Origin: CAWCAL01 sp963695075
GTDB taxonomy: Bacteria > Actinomycetota > Acidimicrobiia > Acidimicrobiales > CAWCAL01
Direction: 5' to 3'
NCBI GenBank assembly: GCA_963695075.1
Contig: CAVOFR010000007.1
Span: forward strand, 1,674,001 to 1,738,000
DNA length: 64,000 nucleotides
Shown here: positions 51,037-59,833 of the stretch, piece after piece
How positions within the stretch are numbered: the first letter of the stretch is position 1
How the letters are laid out: every line of letters begins with the position of its first letter
Made by a program: the position numbers and the translations under genes
Notes under the pieces: model-generated
What the model saw: the letters and a program-made list of their open reading frames with translations, nothing else
Databases searched by the model: none
What the model was told of the DNA's origin: nothing

Positions 51037-51147
51037 GGCGATCTCCGATTCGTTGTCCGTGCAACCGCATCCTGTCAGAGATCCGGTCCGGAGCAGACCG
51101 TTGATGGCAACATGGCGGGGTCGGTGATGCCCGAGGGGGTCAGGTCC

Positions 51148-52266
51148 ATGCGAATCGGCGTTCCGCGCGAAGTAAAGGATGCCGAGCGTCGCGTCGGCCT
51201 GACACCCGTGAGCGTGCTCGAGCTGGTCGCCCACGGCCACGAGGTCCTGGTCGAGAGCGGCGCCGGGAGCGGCATCTTGAAGTCGGATGACGACTACATC
51301 GCCGCGGGTGCCGAGGTCGGCCCGGCCGACGAGATCTGGGCCGAAGCGGAGCTGGTGGTGAAGGTCAAGGAGCCGCAGCCGGCGGAGCGGTCGCGGCTCC
51401 GACCCGACCAGGGGCTGTTCGCCTACCTGCATCTGGCACCCGACCCCGACCAGACCGCCGACCTCGTCGACAGTGGCGCCACGTGCATCGCCTACGAGAC
51501 CGTCACCGACGTGAGAGGCGGCCTCCCGCTGCTGTCGCCGATGTCGCAGGTGGCCGGCCGTATGTCGATCCAGGCCGGGGCCCACTGCCTCGAAGCGGAG
51601 CAGGGCGGCTCCGGACTGCTCATAGGTGGGGTGCCGGGGGTGCGGTCGGCCGACGTCGTGGTGATCGGCGGTGGCGTGGTGGGTGAGAACGCGATCGAGA
51701 TGGCCGTCGGCCTCGGCGCTGCGGTGACCGTGCTGGATCGCGACGTGGCGGTCCTCGACCGGCTGTCACGCCGGTTCGGGGCGACCCTCGAGACGGTCTA
51801 CTCGACCAAGGCCACGCTGGAGAACCTCGTTCTCTCGGCCGACCTCGTCATCGGCGCCGTTCTGGTGGCGGGGAGCCGAGCGCCGCGGCTGGTGACCGCC
51901 GAAATGGTCCGGGCCATGCGGCCGGGCTCGGTGATCGTCGACGTCGCCATCGACCAGGGCGGCTGCGTCGAGACCGCCCACCCCACCACGCACGACGATC
52001 CTACCTACGTCGTGGACGACGTCGTCCACTACTGCGTGGCCAACATGCCCGGGGCGGTGCCGAAGACATCGACGTACGCCCTGAACAACGTCACGCTCCC
52101 GTTCGTGCTGGCCCTGGCCGACCGTGGCATCGAGGAGGCCCTCATGGCCGACGAGCACCTCCTCGACGGGCTGAACATCTGTCGCGGCGCCGTGACCGAA
52201 TCCCACGTCGCCGACGCGCTGGGCTACGACTACGTCGAACCCGCCGCCGCCCTCTCCGCCCATTGA
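51148..52266 (+). CDS. ald: Alanine dehydrogenase
   Basis: A 372-residue NAD-dependent alanine dehydrogenase, the same length as the mycobacterial enzyme (371). Family features are the opening with K-x-x-E-x-R-x-x-LTP, VVKVKEPQ with the substrate-binding Lys near residue 74, YLHLAPD with the catalytic His near 95, VVVIGGGVVGENAIEMAVGLGA as Rossmann motif and NMPGAVPKTSTYALNN near the C-terminus. It reversibly turns L-alanine into pyruvate and ammonia and helps cells adapt to oxygen or nutrient change. It is a single-gene unit divergent from the P450, ending in a long hairpin. Confidence 0.92.
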   Translation: MRIGVPREVKDAERRVGLTPVSVLELVAHGHEVLVESGAGSGILKSDDDYIAAGAEVGPADEIWAEAELVVKVKEPQPAERSRLRPDQGLFAYLHLAPDPDQTADLVDSGATCIAYETVTDVRGGLPLLSPMSQVAGRMSIQAGAHCLEAEQGGSGLLIGGVPGVRSADVVVIGGGVVGENAIEMAVGLGAAVTVLDRDVAVLDRLSRRFGATLETVYSTKATLENLVLSADLVIGAVLVAGSRAPRLVTAEMVRAMRPGSVIVDVAIDQGGCVETAHPTTHDDPTYVVDDVVHYCVANMPGAVPKTSTYALNNVTLPFVLALADRGIEEALMADEHLLDGLNICRGAVTESHVADALGYDYVEPAAALSAH

Positions 52267-52301
52267 GTGCGTTACCGGGGACAGACCCCGATAACGCACT
52301 C
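52265..52301. terminator. Long hairpin overlapping the ald stop codon, terminator or REP-like repeat
   Basis: GAGTGCGTTA (52265-52274) pairs perfectly with TAACGCACTC (52292-52301). Inside, CGGGG pairs with CCCCG around an ACAGA loop. There is one C/A mismatch between the two stems. The total stem is 15 bp, but no T-run follows. It may terminate ald transcription, or be an intergenic palindromic repeat that occurs elsewhere in the genome. Confidence 0.6.
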
Positions 52302-52340
52302 GGGTAGCGTCGCCCGGGTGACTCCACCGATCGAGGCGAG

Positions 52341-53378
52341 ATGCGACAGCTGATCATTCCCGAAGCCGGTGGACCCGAGGTCTTCGAGATGCGCGAGGCC
52401 CCTGATCCCACGCCCGGCCGGGACGAGGTGCGGGTGCGGATCCGAGCCGCCGGGGTCAACTTCGCCGATCTGGCTGCTCGGATGGGGACCTACCAGGACG
52501 CGCCGCCCTTCCCCTGTTGCATCGGTTATGAGATGGCAGGTGTCATCGACGAGGTCGGTCCGACCGGATCCTCCCGAGCGGGCGAGGCGCTCGCGGTCGG
52601 CGATGAGGTCTTCGGGATGACCATGTTCGGCGGCTACGCCGACACGGTCGTCGTTCCCGCCTATCAGGTCCGTCGCATCCCCGCCGGCCTGGATACGGTG
52701 ACTGCCGCCGGTGTGCCCGTCGTTTCGCTCACCGCCCACATGATGGTGGTCCGGCTCGGCTCCATCCGGGCCGGGGAGACCGTTCTCGTCCACGGTGTCG
52801 GGGGTGGTGTCGGCCTCGCCGCACTGCAGTTGGCGCTCGACCGGGGTGCGACCGTCATCGGAACGGCCAGTGGTCCGAAGCACCAGCGGTTGGCCGCCAT
52901 GGGCGTTCACCACCTCATCGACTACCGGAGCCAGGACCTCACGACCGAGGTCCGCCGCATCGTGGGGGACCGGGGCGTGGACGTCATCCTCGACCCGATC
53001 GGAGGTCCGGCCACCCGGACGAACTACAGGCTCCTGGCACCGCTGGGCCGGCTCTTCCTCTACGGGATGTCGTCTACCAGCGCCCGGGGGGCACGGACCC
53101 GCAACTACCGCCAGATCCTGGGCGCCGTCGCCCGCACGCCGCTGTTCCACCCGTTCCAGCTGATGAACGCCAACAAGGGCGTGTTCGGTATCAACATGAA
53201 CCGGCTGGCCAGCGACGTTCCGTCGATGACCGCAGCGTTCGACGACGTCGTCGACGCCCTCCGCCGAGCTGTTCTCGTCCCGGTCATCGACTCGACGTAC
53301 CCCTTGGAAGAGGCCGGTCGGGCCCACACGCACCTGGCTGACGGCAGGAACTTCGGAAAAGTCGTGCTCACCCTCTGA
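52341..53378 (+). CDS. Quinone-oxidoreductase-like (zinc-less MDR) dehydrogenase
   Basis: A 345-residue MDR protein of the VAT-1/quinone oxidoreductase group. GVNFADLAARMGTYQDAPPFPCC replaces the zinc ligands, so no metal is bound. VLVHGVGGGVGLAALQLAL is the NADPH-binding motif, and VDVILDPIGGPATRTNYRLLAPLGRL follows. Typical reactions are reduction of quinones, enones or 2-alkenals. GGCGAG lies before the ATG. It is preceded by the long hairpin after ald and is a separate unit. Confidence 0.83.
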   Translation: MRQLIIPEAGGPEVFEMREAPDPTPGRDEVRVRIRAAGVNFADLAARMGTYQDAPPFPCCIGYEMAGVIDEVGPTGSSRAGEALAVGDEVFGMTMFGGYADTVVVPAYQVRRIPAGLDTVTAAGVPVVSLTAHMMVVRLGSIRAGETVLVHGVGGGVGLAALQLALDRGATVIGTASGPKHQRLAAMGVHHLIDYRSQDLTTEVRRIVGDRGVDVILDPIGGPATRTNYRLLAPLGRLFLYGMSSTSARGARTRNYRQILGAVARTPLFHPFQLMNANKGVFGINMNRLASDVPSMTAAFDDVVDALRRAVLVPVIDSTYPLEEAGRAHTHLADGRNFGKVVLTL

Positions 53379-53400
53379 GCCGGTGGGTGAGACTTGGGCC

Positions 53401-54039
53401 ATGGCTGCGTCGCCACTGCCCGAAGCGATCTCGTGTCCCAGGCTCGAGATCCGGACCTGGCAGCCCGACGATGCCGTGACCCTGGCCGAGTTGATCGAGG
53501 CGAATCTGGATCACCTTCGCCCTTGGATGCCGTGGATCGCCGCCGAGCCGCGGACGCTCGCCGAGCGTCGAGCCCTCTTCGCCGGGTGGGAGGCGAGTCG
53601 CTCGAGGGGCGATGACGTCACCTATGGCGTATTCCTCGACGGTGAGCCCGTCGGTGGCACCGGGCTCCACGGGCGGATCGGGCCCGGGGGATTCGAGATC
53701 GGGTACTGGATCGGTCGAGCCCACACCCGTCGAGGCTTCGCCACCGAAGTCGCCCGTACGCTGACCGAGGCGGCACTGGCGCGGCCCGACATCGACAGGG
53801 TCGAGATCCACCACGACGAGGAGAATCGTGCCAGCGGCGGGATCCCGAAAACGCTCGGATTCGAGCTCGTCGACCGTCGGGCCTACGAGGTGGGCGCTCC
53901 GGGCGAGAGCGGTGTCCGGCTGATCTGGCGTCTGAAACGCCACTCGGGTTCGGGGTGGCGCCGCGGCCGACGGGGTTCGTACCCTTCAGGGGGCGCCCTT
54001 CCGTGGCGCGACGAGAAAGGCGGTTCGACCGATGAGTGA
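53401..54039 (+). CDS. GNAT family N-acetyltransferase
   Basis: A 212-residue GNAT of the RimJ/RimL-type layout: LEIRTWQPDDAVTLAELIEANLDHLRPWMPWI at the start (RPWMP is characteristic), then IGYWIGRAHTRRGFATEVARTL, the acetyl-CoA motif R-R-x-G-x-A, and RVEIHHDEENRASGGIPKTLGF. Such enzymes acetylate protein N-termini or small amines. The C-terminal 35 residues after LIWRLKRH are rich in Gly, Ser and Arg, have no counterpart in the fold, and overlap the start of the next gene by 8 nt. The start could also be the GTG at 53383. Confidence 0.8.
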   Translation: MAASPLPEAISCPRLEIRTWQPDDAVTLAELIEANLDHLRPWMPWIAAEPRTLAERRALFAGWEASRSRGDDVTYGVFLDGEPVGGTGLHGRIGPGGFEIGYWIGRAHTRRGFATEVARTLTEAALARPDIDRVEIHHDEENRASGGIPKTLGFELVDRRAYEVGAPGESGVRLIWRLKRHSGSGWRRGRRGSYPSGGALPWRDEKGGSTDE

Positions 54040-55330
54040 GATCCCACCCGGTGGTCCACCGCCCGGACCACCGCCCGGTGGCCCCCCGCCGGCGAGTGGC
54101 CCTCCTGGCTCGGGGTCTTCCGCGGCAGCCCCGACCTCGGGTGGAGGCGACAACACCAACCGGAACCTGCTCATCATCGCCGGCGTCCTGGTGGTGCTCG
54201 CACTCGCGGCCGGGGCGTTCGTCCTCCTGTCCGGTGACGACGACGCTGACGAGCTCACCCTCGCTCAGGGTGAGGTCTTCCTCGAGCCGGCCGCCGAATC
54301 CGGGCCCGATCCGTTCACCGAGAAGATCGACGTCGCACCTGCGGAGACCCTCGCCTCTCGACCCCCACCCGGCGAGACGACGACCACCAGCAGTCCCGCG
54401 GGTCCCTCCACCACGGCGACCACCGCCGCCATTCCGTCGGCGGTCGGGTCGACTCCCGGCCTCTACGGGGGTACGCAGGACACCGCTCGGTGCGATCCGG
54501 GCCAGCTCAGGACGTTCCTCGAGGCGAATCCGGACAAAGCGGCGGCGTGGGTCGCAGCGCAGAACGCCGATCCGACCTTCGAGTGGTCCGACGGGCCGCT
54601 CACGACGGCCAACGTCGGCGCGTACATCGCCACGCTCACTCCGATCACGCTCGTCACCGACACCCGGGTGACCAACCACGGTTTCGTCAGCGGGCAACCA
54701 ACACCTCGGGCGGCCGTGCTCCAGGCGGGGACCGCCGTTCTGGTCGACAAGTTCGGCACACCGCGGGTGAAGTGCAATTGCGGTAACCCGCTGATTCCGC
54801 CGGTCGCCGTCCAGGGTGCCACGACCTACACGGGGTCCAGGTGGCCGGGCTTCAGCCCGACGACGATCGTCGTGGTGCAGCCGGCGCCCGTGATCATCGA
54901 CATCTTCATCCTCATCGACATCGACACCGGCGGCCGGTTCAGCCGCCCGGCCGCCACCACGGGTGCCGATGACACACCGACCGACACGCCGCCCCAGACG
55001 GTCCCGACGACGGTGCCTCCCACCGAGCCTCCGGGGACCACCATCCTCTCCGCGACGGACTTCTGCGGGGCGATCGCCGAGTACGACAACCTCGGGAACG
55101 AGCTGTCACTCGACGACGAGGATGCGTGGTTGGAGTTCGCCATCAGCGCGTTCACCGAGCTCGAACGGCTGGCGCCGGATGACATCCAGCCCGAGGTCGA
55201 GCTCTTGCTGAACGCCGTCCAGGCCGGCGACTACTTCGCGGGCGACAACGCGGCCTACGAGGCCGCCGACGAGCGCTGGTACCAGTGGACGCTCGACAAC
55301 TGCGGCTACGACTGGTACGCCAACGACTGA
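54032..55330 (+). CDS. DUF6777-type surface protein with proline-rich N-terminus
   Basis: A 432-residue membrane-anchored protein. Residues 1-45 are Pro/Gly-rich (PPGPPPGGPPPAS). A membrane segment follows (LLIIAGVLVVLALAAGAFVLL), then a Thr/Ser/Pro linker and a conserved domain with PGLYGGTQDTARCD, AAAWVAAQN, LTPITLVTDTRVTNHGF, RVKCNCGNPLIPP and RWPGFSP (DUF6777 pattern). Another Thr/Pro stretch and a C-terminal helical domain follow. The two cysteines in VKCNCGN probably form a disulphide or metal site outside the membrane. It is widespread in Acidimicrobiia and other actinobacteria, with unknown function. Confidence 0.75.
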   Translation: MSEIPPGGPPPGPPPGGPPPASGPPGSGSSAAAPTSGGGDNTNRNLLIIAGVLVVLALAAGAFVLLSGDDDADELTLAQGEVFLEPAAESGPDPFTEKIDVAPAETLASRPPPGETTTTSSPAGPSTTATTAAIPSAVGSTPGLYGGTQDTARCDPGQLRTFLEANPDKAAAWVAAQNADPTFEWSDGPLTTANVGAYIATLTPITLVTDTRVTNHGFVSGQPTPRAAVLQAGTAVLVDKFGTPRVKCNCGNPLIPPVAVQGATTYTGSRWPGFSPTTIVVVQPAPVIIDIFILIDIDTGGRFSRPAATTGADDTPTDTPPQTVPTTVPPTEPPGTTILSATDFCGAIAEYDNLGNELSLDDEDAWLEFAISAFTELERLAPDDIQPEVELLLNAVQAGDYFAGDNAAYEAADERWYQWTLDNCGYDWYAND

Positions 55331-55342
55331 CGGCGCACCGCA

Positions 55343-56323
55343 TCACGTGAGTGCGATGGATGCGGCGATGCCCATGTTGTGAATCGATCGCTCGAGCCGG
55401 TCGGCCAGATCGGGGTCGATCAGCTGAATGGCGCGTTCGACGGTGATGTCGGTTCTCACGACGCCCGGCTCGTCGACGGTCCAGTCGGCCCCCGCCTTGT
55501 CGAACACCTTGCGCATGGCGACGTTGTCGCTCAGCACCTCACCGCCGAGCCGGGTCAAACCGCTGGCTCGGGCCGCCACCCCCAGTGCTCCGACGAGCAT
55601 CGTGCCCAGCCCCTGCCCTTGGAACTCGTCGGCCACGCCCAGGGCCAGGTCGGCGTGGTCGGCCGGCGAGTCGCTGGTGCATATGTATCGAGCGACCGCG
55701 ACGCCGGGATGTTCGGCGTTGGCGGGATCGACGACCACCCAGGCGAAGTGGCGGGCGTAGTCGAGGTCGAGGAGATAGTCGATCACCGATGCCGGCGGCT
55801 GACCCGCCGTGAAGAAGCGCCTTCGCAGCGTCTCCTGCGAAACGCGCCCGAGTGCCTCGATGTAGGCGTTGCGATCCTGGGGCAGGAGCGGCCGGATCTG
55901 GACCGGCAGCCCGTTCCGTAGCGTCGTCTCGACCGGGTCCGCCATCTCGGCCAGGCGTTCGGCCGCGGTGAGAGCGAAATGGTGGCGCACGGGCTCGAGC
56001 TCGAGGAGCCGGGCGAATGCCGGCTCCTCGCCGGCGAAGGCCATCACGTCGTCCAGAGCGGTGACGGTGTTGGACCGTGGCGAGCCGGTGAGGAGGGACA
56101 GCTCGCCGAGCAGCGCCCCCGGTCCGACCCGGGCGATCTCGCGGAGGTCGCCGCCCGTTCCCCGCTGCACGACGGCGTGGCCGTCGGCCATGATCAGGAA
56201 CCGATGGCCGGCCGAACCCTCGTCGAACAGTCTCGCTCCGGGAGCGAAGCTGACGATGTGGAGATCGTCGGCCACCGACGAGGTCCGGACGGCTTCGAGC
56301 CAGTCGGCTTCCGATTCAGCCAC
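55343..56323 (-). CDS. cAMP-regulated GNAT protein acetyltransferase (Pat)
   Basis: A 326-residue fusion of an N-terminal cyclic-nucleotide-binding domain and a C-terminal GNAT domain, the layout and length of mycobacterial Pat (333 residues). The cNMP half has FAPGARLFDEGSAGHRFLIMADGHAVV and GPGALLGELSLLTGSPRSNTVTAL, with the phosphate-binding G-E-L-S-L-L-x-x-x-x-R pattern. The GNAT half has VADEFQGQGLGTMLVGALG, the acetyl-CoA motif. Mycobacterial Pat acetylates Lys on acyl-CoA synthetases in response to cAMP. The ligases in this window are conceivable targets. The start GTG at 56323 was chosen by length. TACGAT lies 7 nt upstream, so it may be leaderless. Confidence 0.86.
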   Translation of the reverse strand: MAESEADWLEAVRTSSVADDLHIVSFAPGARLFDEGSAGHRFLIMADGHAVVQRGTGGDLREIARVGPGALLGELSLLTGSPRSNTVTALDDVMAFAGEEPAFARLLELEPVRHHFALTAAERLAEMADPVETTLRNGLPVQIRPLLPQDRNAYIEALGRVSQETLRRRFFTAGQPPASVIDYLLDLDYARHFAWVVVDPANAEHPGVAVARYICTSDSPADHADLALGVADEFQGQGLGTMLVGALGVAARASGLTRLGGEVLSDNVAMRKVFDKAGADWTVDEPGVVRTDITVERAIQLIDPDLADRLERSIHNMGIAASIALT

Positions 56324-56330
56324 GCAGGCG

Positions 56331-56336
56331 ATCGTA
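56331..56336 (-). promoter_or_regulatory. Possible -10 element of a leaderless pat message
   Basis: TACGAT (complement) lies 7 nt before the GTG at 56323 with no Shine-Dalgarno between, the spacing of actinobacterial leaderless promoters. The -35 side is weak. Confidence 0.35.
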
Positions 56337-56399
56337 ACCCGGGGGCATGTAGGACTCGACCGTCCGCCGGTCCGACGGTGCTGACATCGGTCGCGTCCG

Positions 56400-57638
56400 T
56401 CAGACGGCTGTGAACCGGATCGGCAGACTCGCCACGCTGCGCAGGACCATCCGTTCGGACCAGGTCGGTTCGCCGGCGAGCTCGAGGTCGGTACAACGAC
56501 GGAGCAGCTCACCGAGTGCGACCTCGGCCTGGACGCGGGCGAGATGGCCGCCCAGGCAGGCGTGGATGCCCGCCCCGAGCTGGAGGTGCTGGCCGGCGTC
56601 GGGGCGGTCGACGCGGATCGAGTCGGCGTCGGGGCCCCACCTTTCGGGGTCGTGGTTGGCGGCGGCGAGGCTGACATAGAGCACATCGCCGGGCTGCACC
56701 ACTGCGCCGTCGAACCTCGTCTCCCGCATAGCGACGCGCCGGACGAACTGGTTCGGCCCGTCGAATCGAAGCAGCTCGAGCACGGCGTTGACGAGCAGCC
56801 CATCGAGATCAGCCTGGAGCATGGCCAGCTGGTCGGGCTGGCGGAGGAGGCCGAGCAGGCCGTTGGCGATCAGGGCCGTCGTGGGCTCGTGACCGGCCAC
56901 GTAGAGCGTGACGAGCTGGGCCAGCAGATCACCGTGGGAGAGGCGCCGGCCGTCCTCGTCCTCGGCGAACACGAGGTTGGTCATCAGGTCGTCTCTCGGA
57001 TCGGCCTCGACGACGGCGATCTGCTCCTCCAGGTAGCCGTACATGTCCTCGACCGCCGCCATGCACTCCGCCCGATCCTCGGGAGTGAGCACGGGGTCGA
57101 GGTTCTTGGCAACGCATTGCGTCCAGTACCGGAACCTGGGATGGTCCTCCTCCGGGAATCCGAGCATCTTGCAGAAGACGGTCACCGGAAGGGGGTAGGC
57201 GAAGTCGACGAGCACGTCCATCCGGCCGGTCTCGCCCCCGGCCGGCAGCTGCCTGGCGAGCAGGGTGTCGACCTCGGCCTGGATCATCTCGCGCCACGCC
57301 TCGATCGCCCGTGCCCGGAACGGCGGTGCCATCAGTCGGCGGATCCGGGCGTGTTCGGGGTCGTCGAGCAGCACGAGGGTCATCCCGTCGCGGTCACCGA
57401 TCTCCCGCTGTTCGATCTCGGCTTCGGTGATCGGTGTCGGATTCGCCCTGTCGATCTCGACGCTTACGGTCGGGTCCTTGAGGAGCGACGCGATGTCCTC
57501 GAACCGGGTGAGCACCCATCCACCGAGGAGCTCGGAGCGATGCACCGGTTCGGCGGAACGGAGTCGGGCGTACTGGTCGTATGGCCACTCGACGAAGCCT
57601 TCCTCGAAGGGGTCGAAGGCCACCGAGGTGTCGGTCAC
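56400..57638 (-). CDS. Cytochrome P450
   Basis: A 412-residue bacterial P450. The I helix is LYVAGHEPTTALIANG, the E-x-x-R is in NAVLELLRFDGPNQFVRR, and the heme loop is LQLGAGIHACLGGHLARVQ: the cysteine ligand and the Gly residues are present, but the usual Phe seven residues before Cys is Leu. That may shift the redox potential. The GTG at 57638 overlaps the amidohydrolase stop (GTGA), so this is a two-gene operon. Typical reactions are hydroxylation of terpenes, steroids or polyketides. No redox partner gene is adjacent. Confidence 0.86.
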   Translation of the reverse strand: MTDTSVAFDPFEEGFVEWPYDQYARLRSAEPVHRSELLGGWVLTRFEDIASLLKDPTVSVEIDRANPTPITEAEIEQREIGDRDGMTLVLLDDPEHARIRRLMAPPFRARAIEAWREMIQAEVDTLLARQLPAGGETGRMDVLVDFAYPLPVTVFCKMLGFPEEDHPRFRYWTQCVAKNLDPVLTPEDRAECMAAVEDMYGYLEEQIAVVEADPRDDLMTNLVFAEDEDGRRLSHGDLLAQLVTLYVAGHEPTTALIANGLLGLLRQPDQLAMLQADLDGLLVNAVLELLRFDGPNQFVRRVAMRETRFDGAVVQPGDVLYVSLAAANHDPERWGPDADSIRVDRPDAGQHLQLGAGIHACLGGHLARVQAEVALGELLRRCTDLELAGEPTWSERMVLRSVASLPIRFTAV

Positions 57639-58882
57639 GACTGATCCGCCAGCATCTTGGCCTGGGCGAACGCCGGGCAGCGAAGCCCCTCGGGCGGGAT
57701 GTCGGACGGGGCCAAGCCGGCGGAGACTTCGGCCACGGTCGGTCCGTACCGGGCGGCCAAGGGGGCGAGCTTCCCCAGATCGAGTCTGTAGACCTCGGCG
57801 GCGTTGCCGCCGACCATGGCGGCCACCTCGTCCGGATCGACTCCCCCGAAGGCCATGGCGATGTGCTCTTTCGAGAACGGCCAGCAGCCCTCGAGGTGGG
57901 GGAAGTCGCTTCCCCACATGATGCGGTCCGTGCCGATGGTGTGGCGCATGGCGACTTCGTGTTGACGGATGAAGCTCGAGCCGAGGTGGCATTGGCGAGC
58001 GAAGTACTCGGAGGGCTTGAGCGACAGCCGCGACATGACGTCGCCGCCGAAGGCCTGCTCCTGTGATCCCACCGCCTTGCTCATGCGGTCGTGGTAATAG
58101 TCGAGTCGGGTCAGCTCCTCGGGTATCCAGGCCGAGCCCTGCTCGGTGAACACGAACTGGAGATCGGGATGCCGCTCCATCACGCCGGCCATGATGAGAT
58201 GCCACAGCGTCCGGTGGGCCCACCACGTGACCTCCAACAGGAAGATCACGTTGGCCTCGGGGTAGGGCCCCATGTCGGGAGCGGCACTGCCCCCGTGGTG
58301 GGTGATGGGCAGGCCCCGTTCGGCGCACGCCGCCCAGATCGGTTCGTAGTCGGGGGCGTAGAGCGGGGGGACACCCGATCCGGGAGGCGCTCCCGGGAGG
58401 AGGACGCCGCCGGTGAGGCCGTTGTCGGCCACCCAGTTGATCTCGTCGACGGCTGCTTCGACGTCGTGCAGCATGATCTGCGCGATGCCGGCCCGCTGGC
58501 CGGGTGCGGCCGAACAGAAGTCGGCCAGCCACCGGTTGTGGGCCCGGATGCCGGCCATGCGACTGTCGAGATCACCGGAGCCGGCACCGGGCGGTTGGCT
58601 CACGAGCGACACCTTCGGGAAGAAGGGCGGGATCGTGTTGGGAAACACCACCTCGGCGACGATGCCGTCTGCGTGCATCTCTCCAAGGCGTCGATCCGAA
58701 TCCCAGTTGCGATCGGCATCGGCCCCCTTCACGTCGTCGTAGGGGTTCTCGTAGCCGGCCACCCACGTGTCGAAGGCCTCGTGGTACCCGGACTCCAGGT
58801 AGGGCCGGTAGTCGGCGACGTTGGCACCGGCGTGGCAGTCGGCGGAGATGACGGTGTAGCGATGGTCGTCGGCCAGCGGCAT
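57635..58882 (-). CDS. Amidohydrolase-2 family metal-dependent hydrolase
   Basis: A 415-residue amidohydrolase-2 protein with an intact metal site: SADCHAGA (D-x-H) near residue 16, ITHHGG in mid-barrel, and IMWGSDFPHLEG at the end. These match the ACMSD/gamma-resorcylate-decarboxylase group, so decarboxylation of an aromatic or cyclic acid is as likely as hydrolysis. The ATG at 58882 is preceded by GAGGGG. It is the first gene of a two-gene unit with the P450 at 56400-57638. Contrast it with the degenerate paralogue at 24543-25532. Confidence 0.85.
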   Translation of the reverse strand: MPLADDHRYTVISADCHAGANVADYRPYLESGYHEAFDTWVAGYENPYDDVKGADADRNWDSDRRLGEMHADGIVAEVVFPNTIPPFFPKVSLVSQPPGAGSGDLDSRMAGIRAHNRWLADFCSAAPGQRAGIAQIMLHDVEAAVDEINWVADNGLTGGVLLPGAPPGSGVPPLYAPDYEPIWAACAERGLPITHHGGSAAPDMGPYPEANVIFLLEVTWWAHRTLWHLIMAGVMERHPDLQFVFTEQGSAWIPEELTRLDYYHDRMSKAVGSQEQAFGGDVMSRLSLKPSEYFARQCHLGSSFIRQHEVAMRHTIGTDRIMWGSDFPHLEGCWPFSKEHIAMAFGGVDPDEVAAMVGGNAAEVYRLDLGKLAPLAARYGPTVAEVSAGLAPSDIPPEGLRCPAFAQAKMLADQS

Positions 58883-59050
58883 GTGTGGTTCCCCTCGGAG
58901 GCGAGCGTGGTCGGGGGGTCGCCACGTCACCAGCGGGGCGCACCGGTCCCGTCGCGGGTATAACACGGCCCTGCGACCGGAGCCAGACGAATTCGAGATC
59001 TGTCTCGAGCGTTCAGATCAGAGCGCTCGGGCGACGCCGGAGACCCACCG

Positions 59051-59833
59051 TCATGCACCGCCCGAACGTTCGAACCTGAGCTTGAACTCGATGATGGCAT
59101 CCTCGTGGGCCGAACGGCCGAAGATGTCGGGCCGGGGCACCTCGAACTCGGCGAGCGTGACGTCGACCGACCCGACCACTTCGATGACGTCGCCCGCCCA
59201 CTGGGCATCGACCGGGACCGTCTTGGGAAGCGTCAGCCCCCGGATGGTGAAATCGCCGCCCACCTCGTAGCCGGCGGTCGTGGCCTCGTCGGGGAGAGGA
59301 GTCAGGTCGAGGGGTGCGGACTGGGCGAAGACGGCGGTGGGATGATCCTCGGTCTGGAAGTAGCCGCCGACGAGAAGGCCGTCCCTGAGCTCGTTGCCCG
59401 AGCTGAGGCTGGCCATGTCGATGGTGAGCTCGGTGGCGGTCAGCGACCCGTTCTCTATCGTCAGCGTCCCCGTCACCTGCTCGGTTCGTCCGACGACGGT
59501 CTCGGGTCCGCCCACCGGTACGTCCTCCAGGATCCGGTAACCCGCTCCGAATTCACCGCTGGCGGGAAGTGCGACCGACCAGGTGCCGTCGAGCGCTCGG
59601 GCATCGTCGATCACCGAGGTGGATGTGGTCCTCGACGAGCCGGTCGCGGTACCGGGATCGGAGCCGCTGGTCGGCCTCGAGGTGGAGCCGAGCTGCTCGG
59701 TCGGTACGAAGGCCTCGGGAGCGTCGGAGGAGGAGAGCCACGCGTTGACCGCGAAGAAGCCCCCGACGGCGAGCACGACGATCGCTCCGACGATGAAGGG
59801 CCAGCGCTGCCGAGGCGAATCGGGCGGGCTCAT
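59051..59833 (-). CDS. Membrane-anchored YceI family protein
   Basis: A 260-residue protein with an N-terminal membrane segment (WPFIVGAIVVLAVGGFFAVNAW), a Ser/Thr-rich linker and a YceI lipocalin-like domain (LDGTWSVALPA, then FTIRGLTLPKTVPVDAQ and DVTLAEFEVPRP). YceI proteins bind long isoprenoids such as polyprenyl pyrophosphate or quinone in a beta-barrel. The linker puts this one outside the membrane. Its ATG overlaps the stop of pgl (ATGA), so it is co-translated with the pentose-phosphate genes, an unusual link. Confidence 0.82.
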   Translation of the reverse strand: MSPPDSPRQRWPFIVGAIVVLAVGGFFAVNAWLSSSDAPEAFVPTEQLGSTSRPTSGSDPGTATGSSRTTSTSVIDDARALDGTWSVALPASGEFGAGYRILEDVPVGGPETVVGRTEQVTGTLTIENGSLTATELTIDMASLSSGNELRDGLLVGGYFQTEDHPTAVFAQSAPLDLTPLPDEATTAGYEVGGDFTIRGLTLPKTVPVDAQWAGDVIEVVGSVDVTLAEFEVPRPDIFGRSAHEDAIIEFKLRFERSGGA

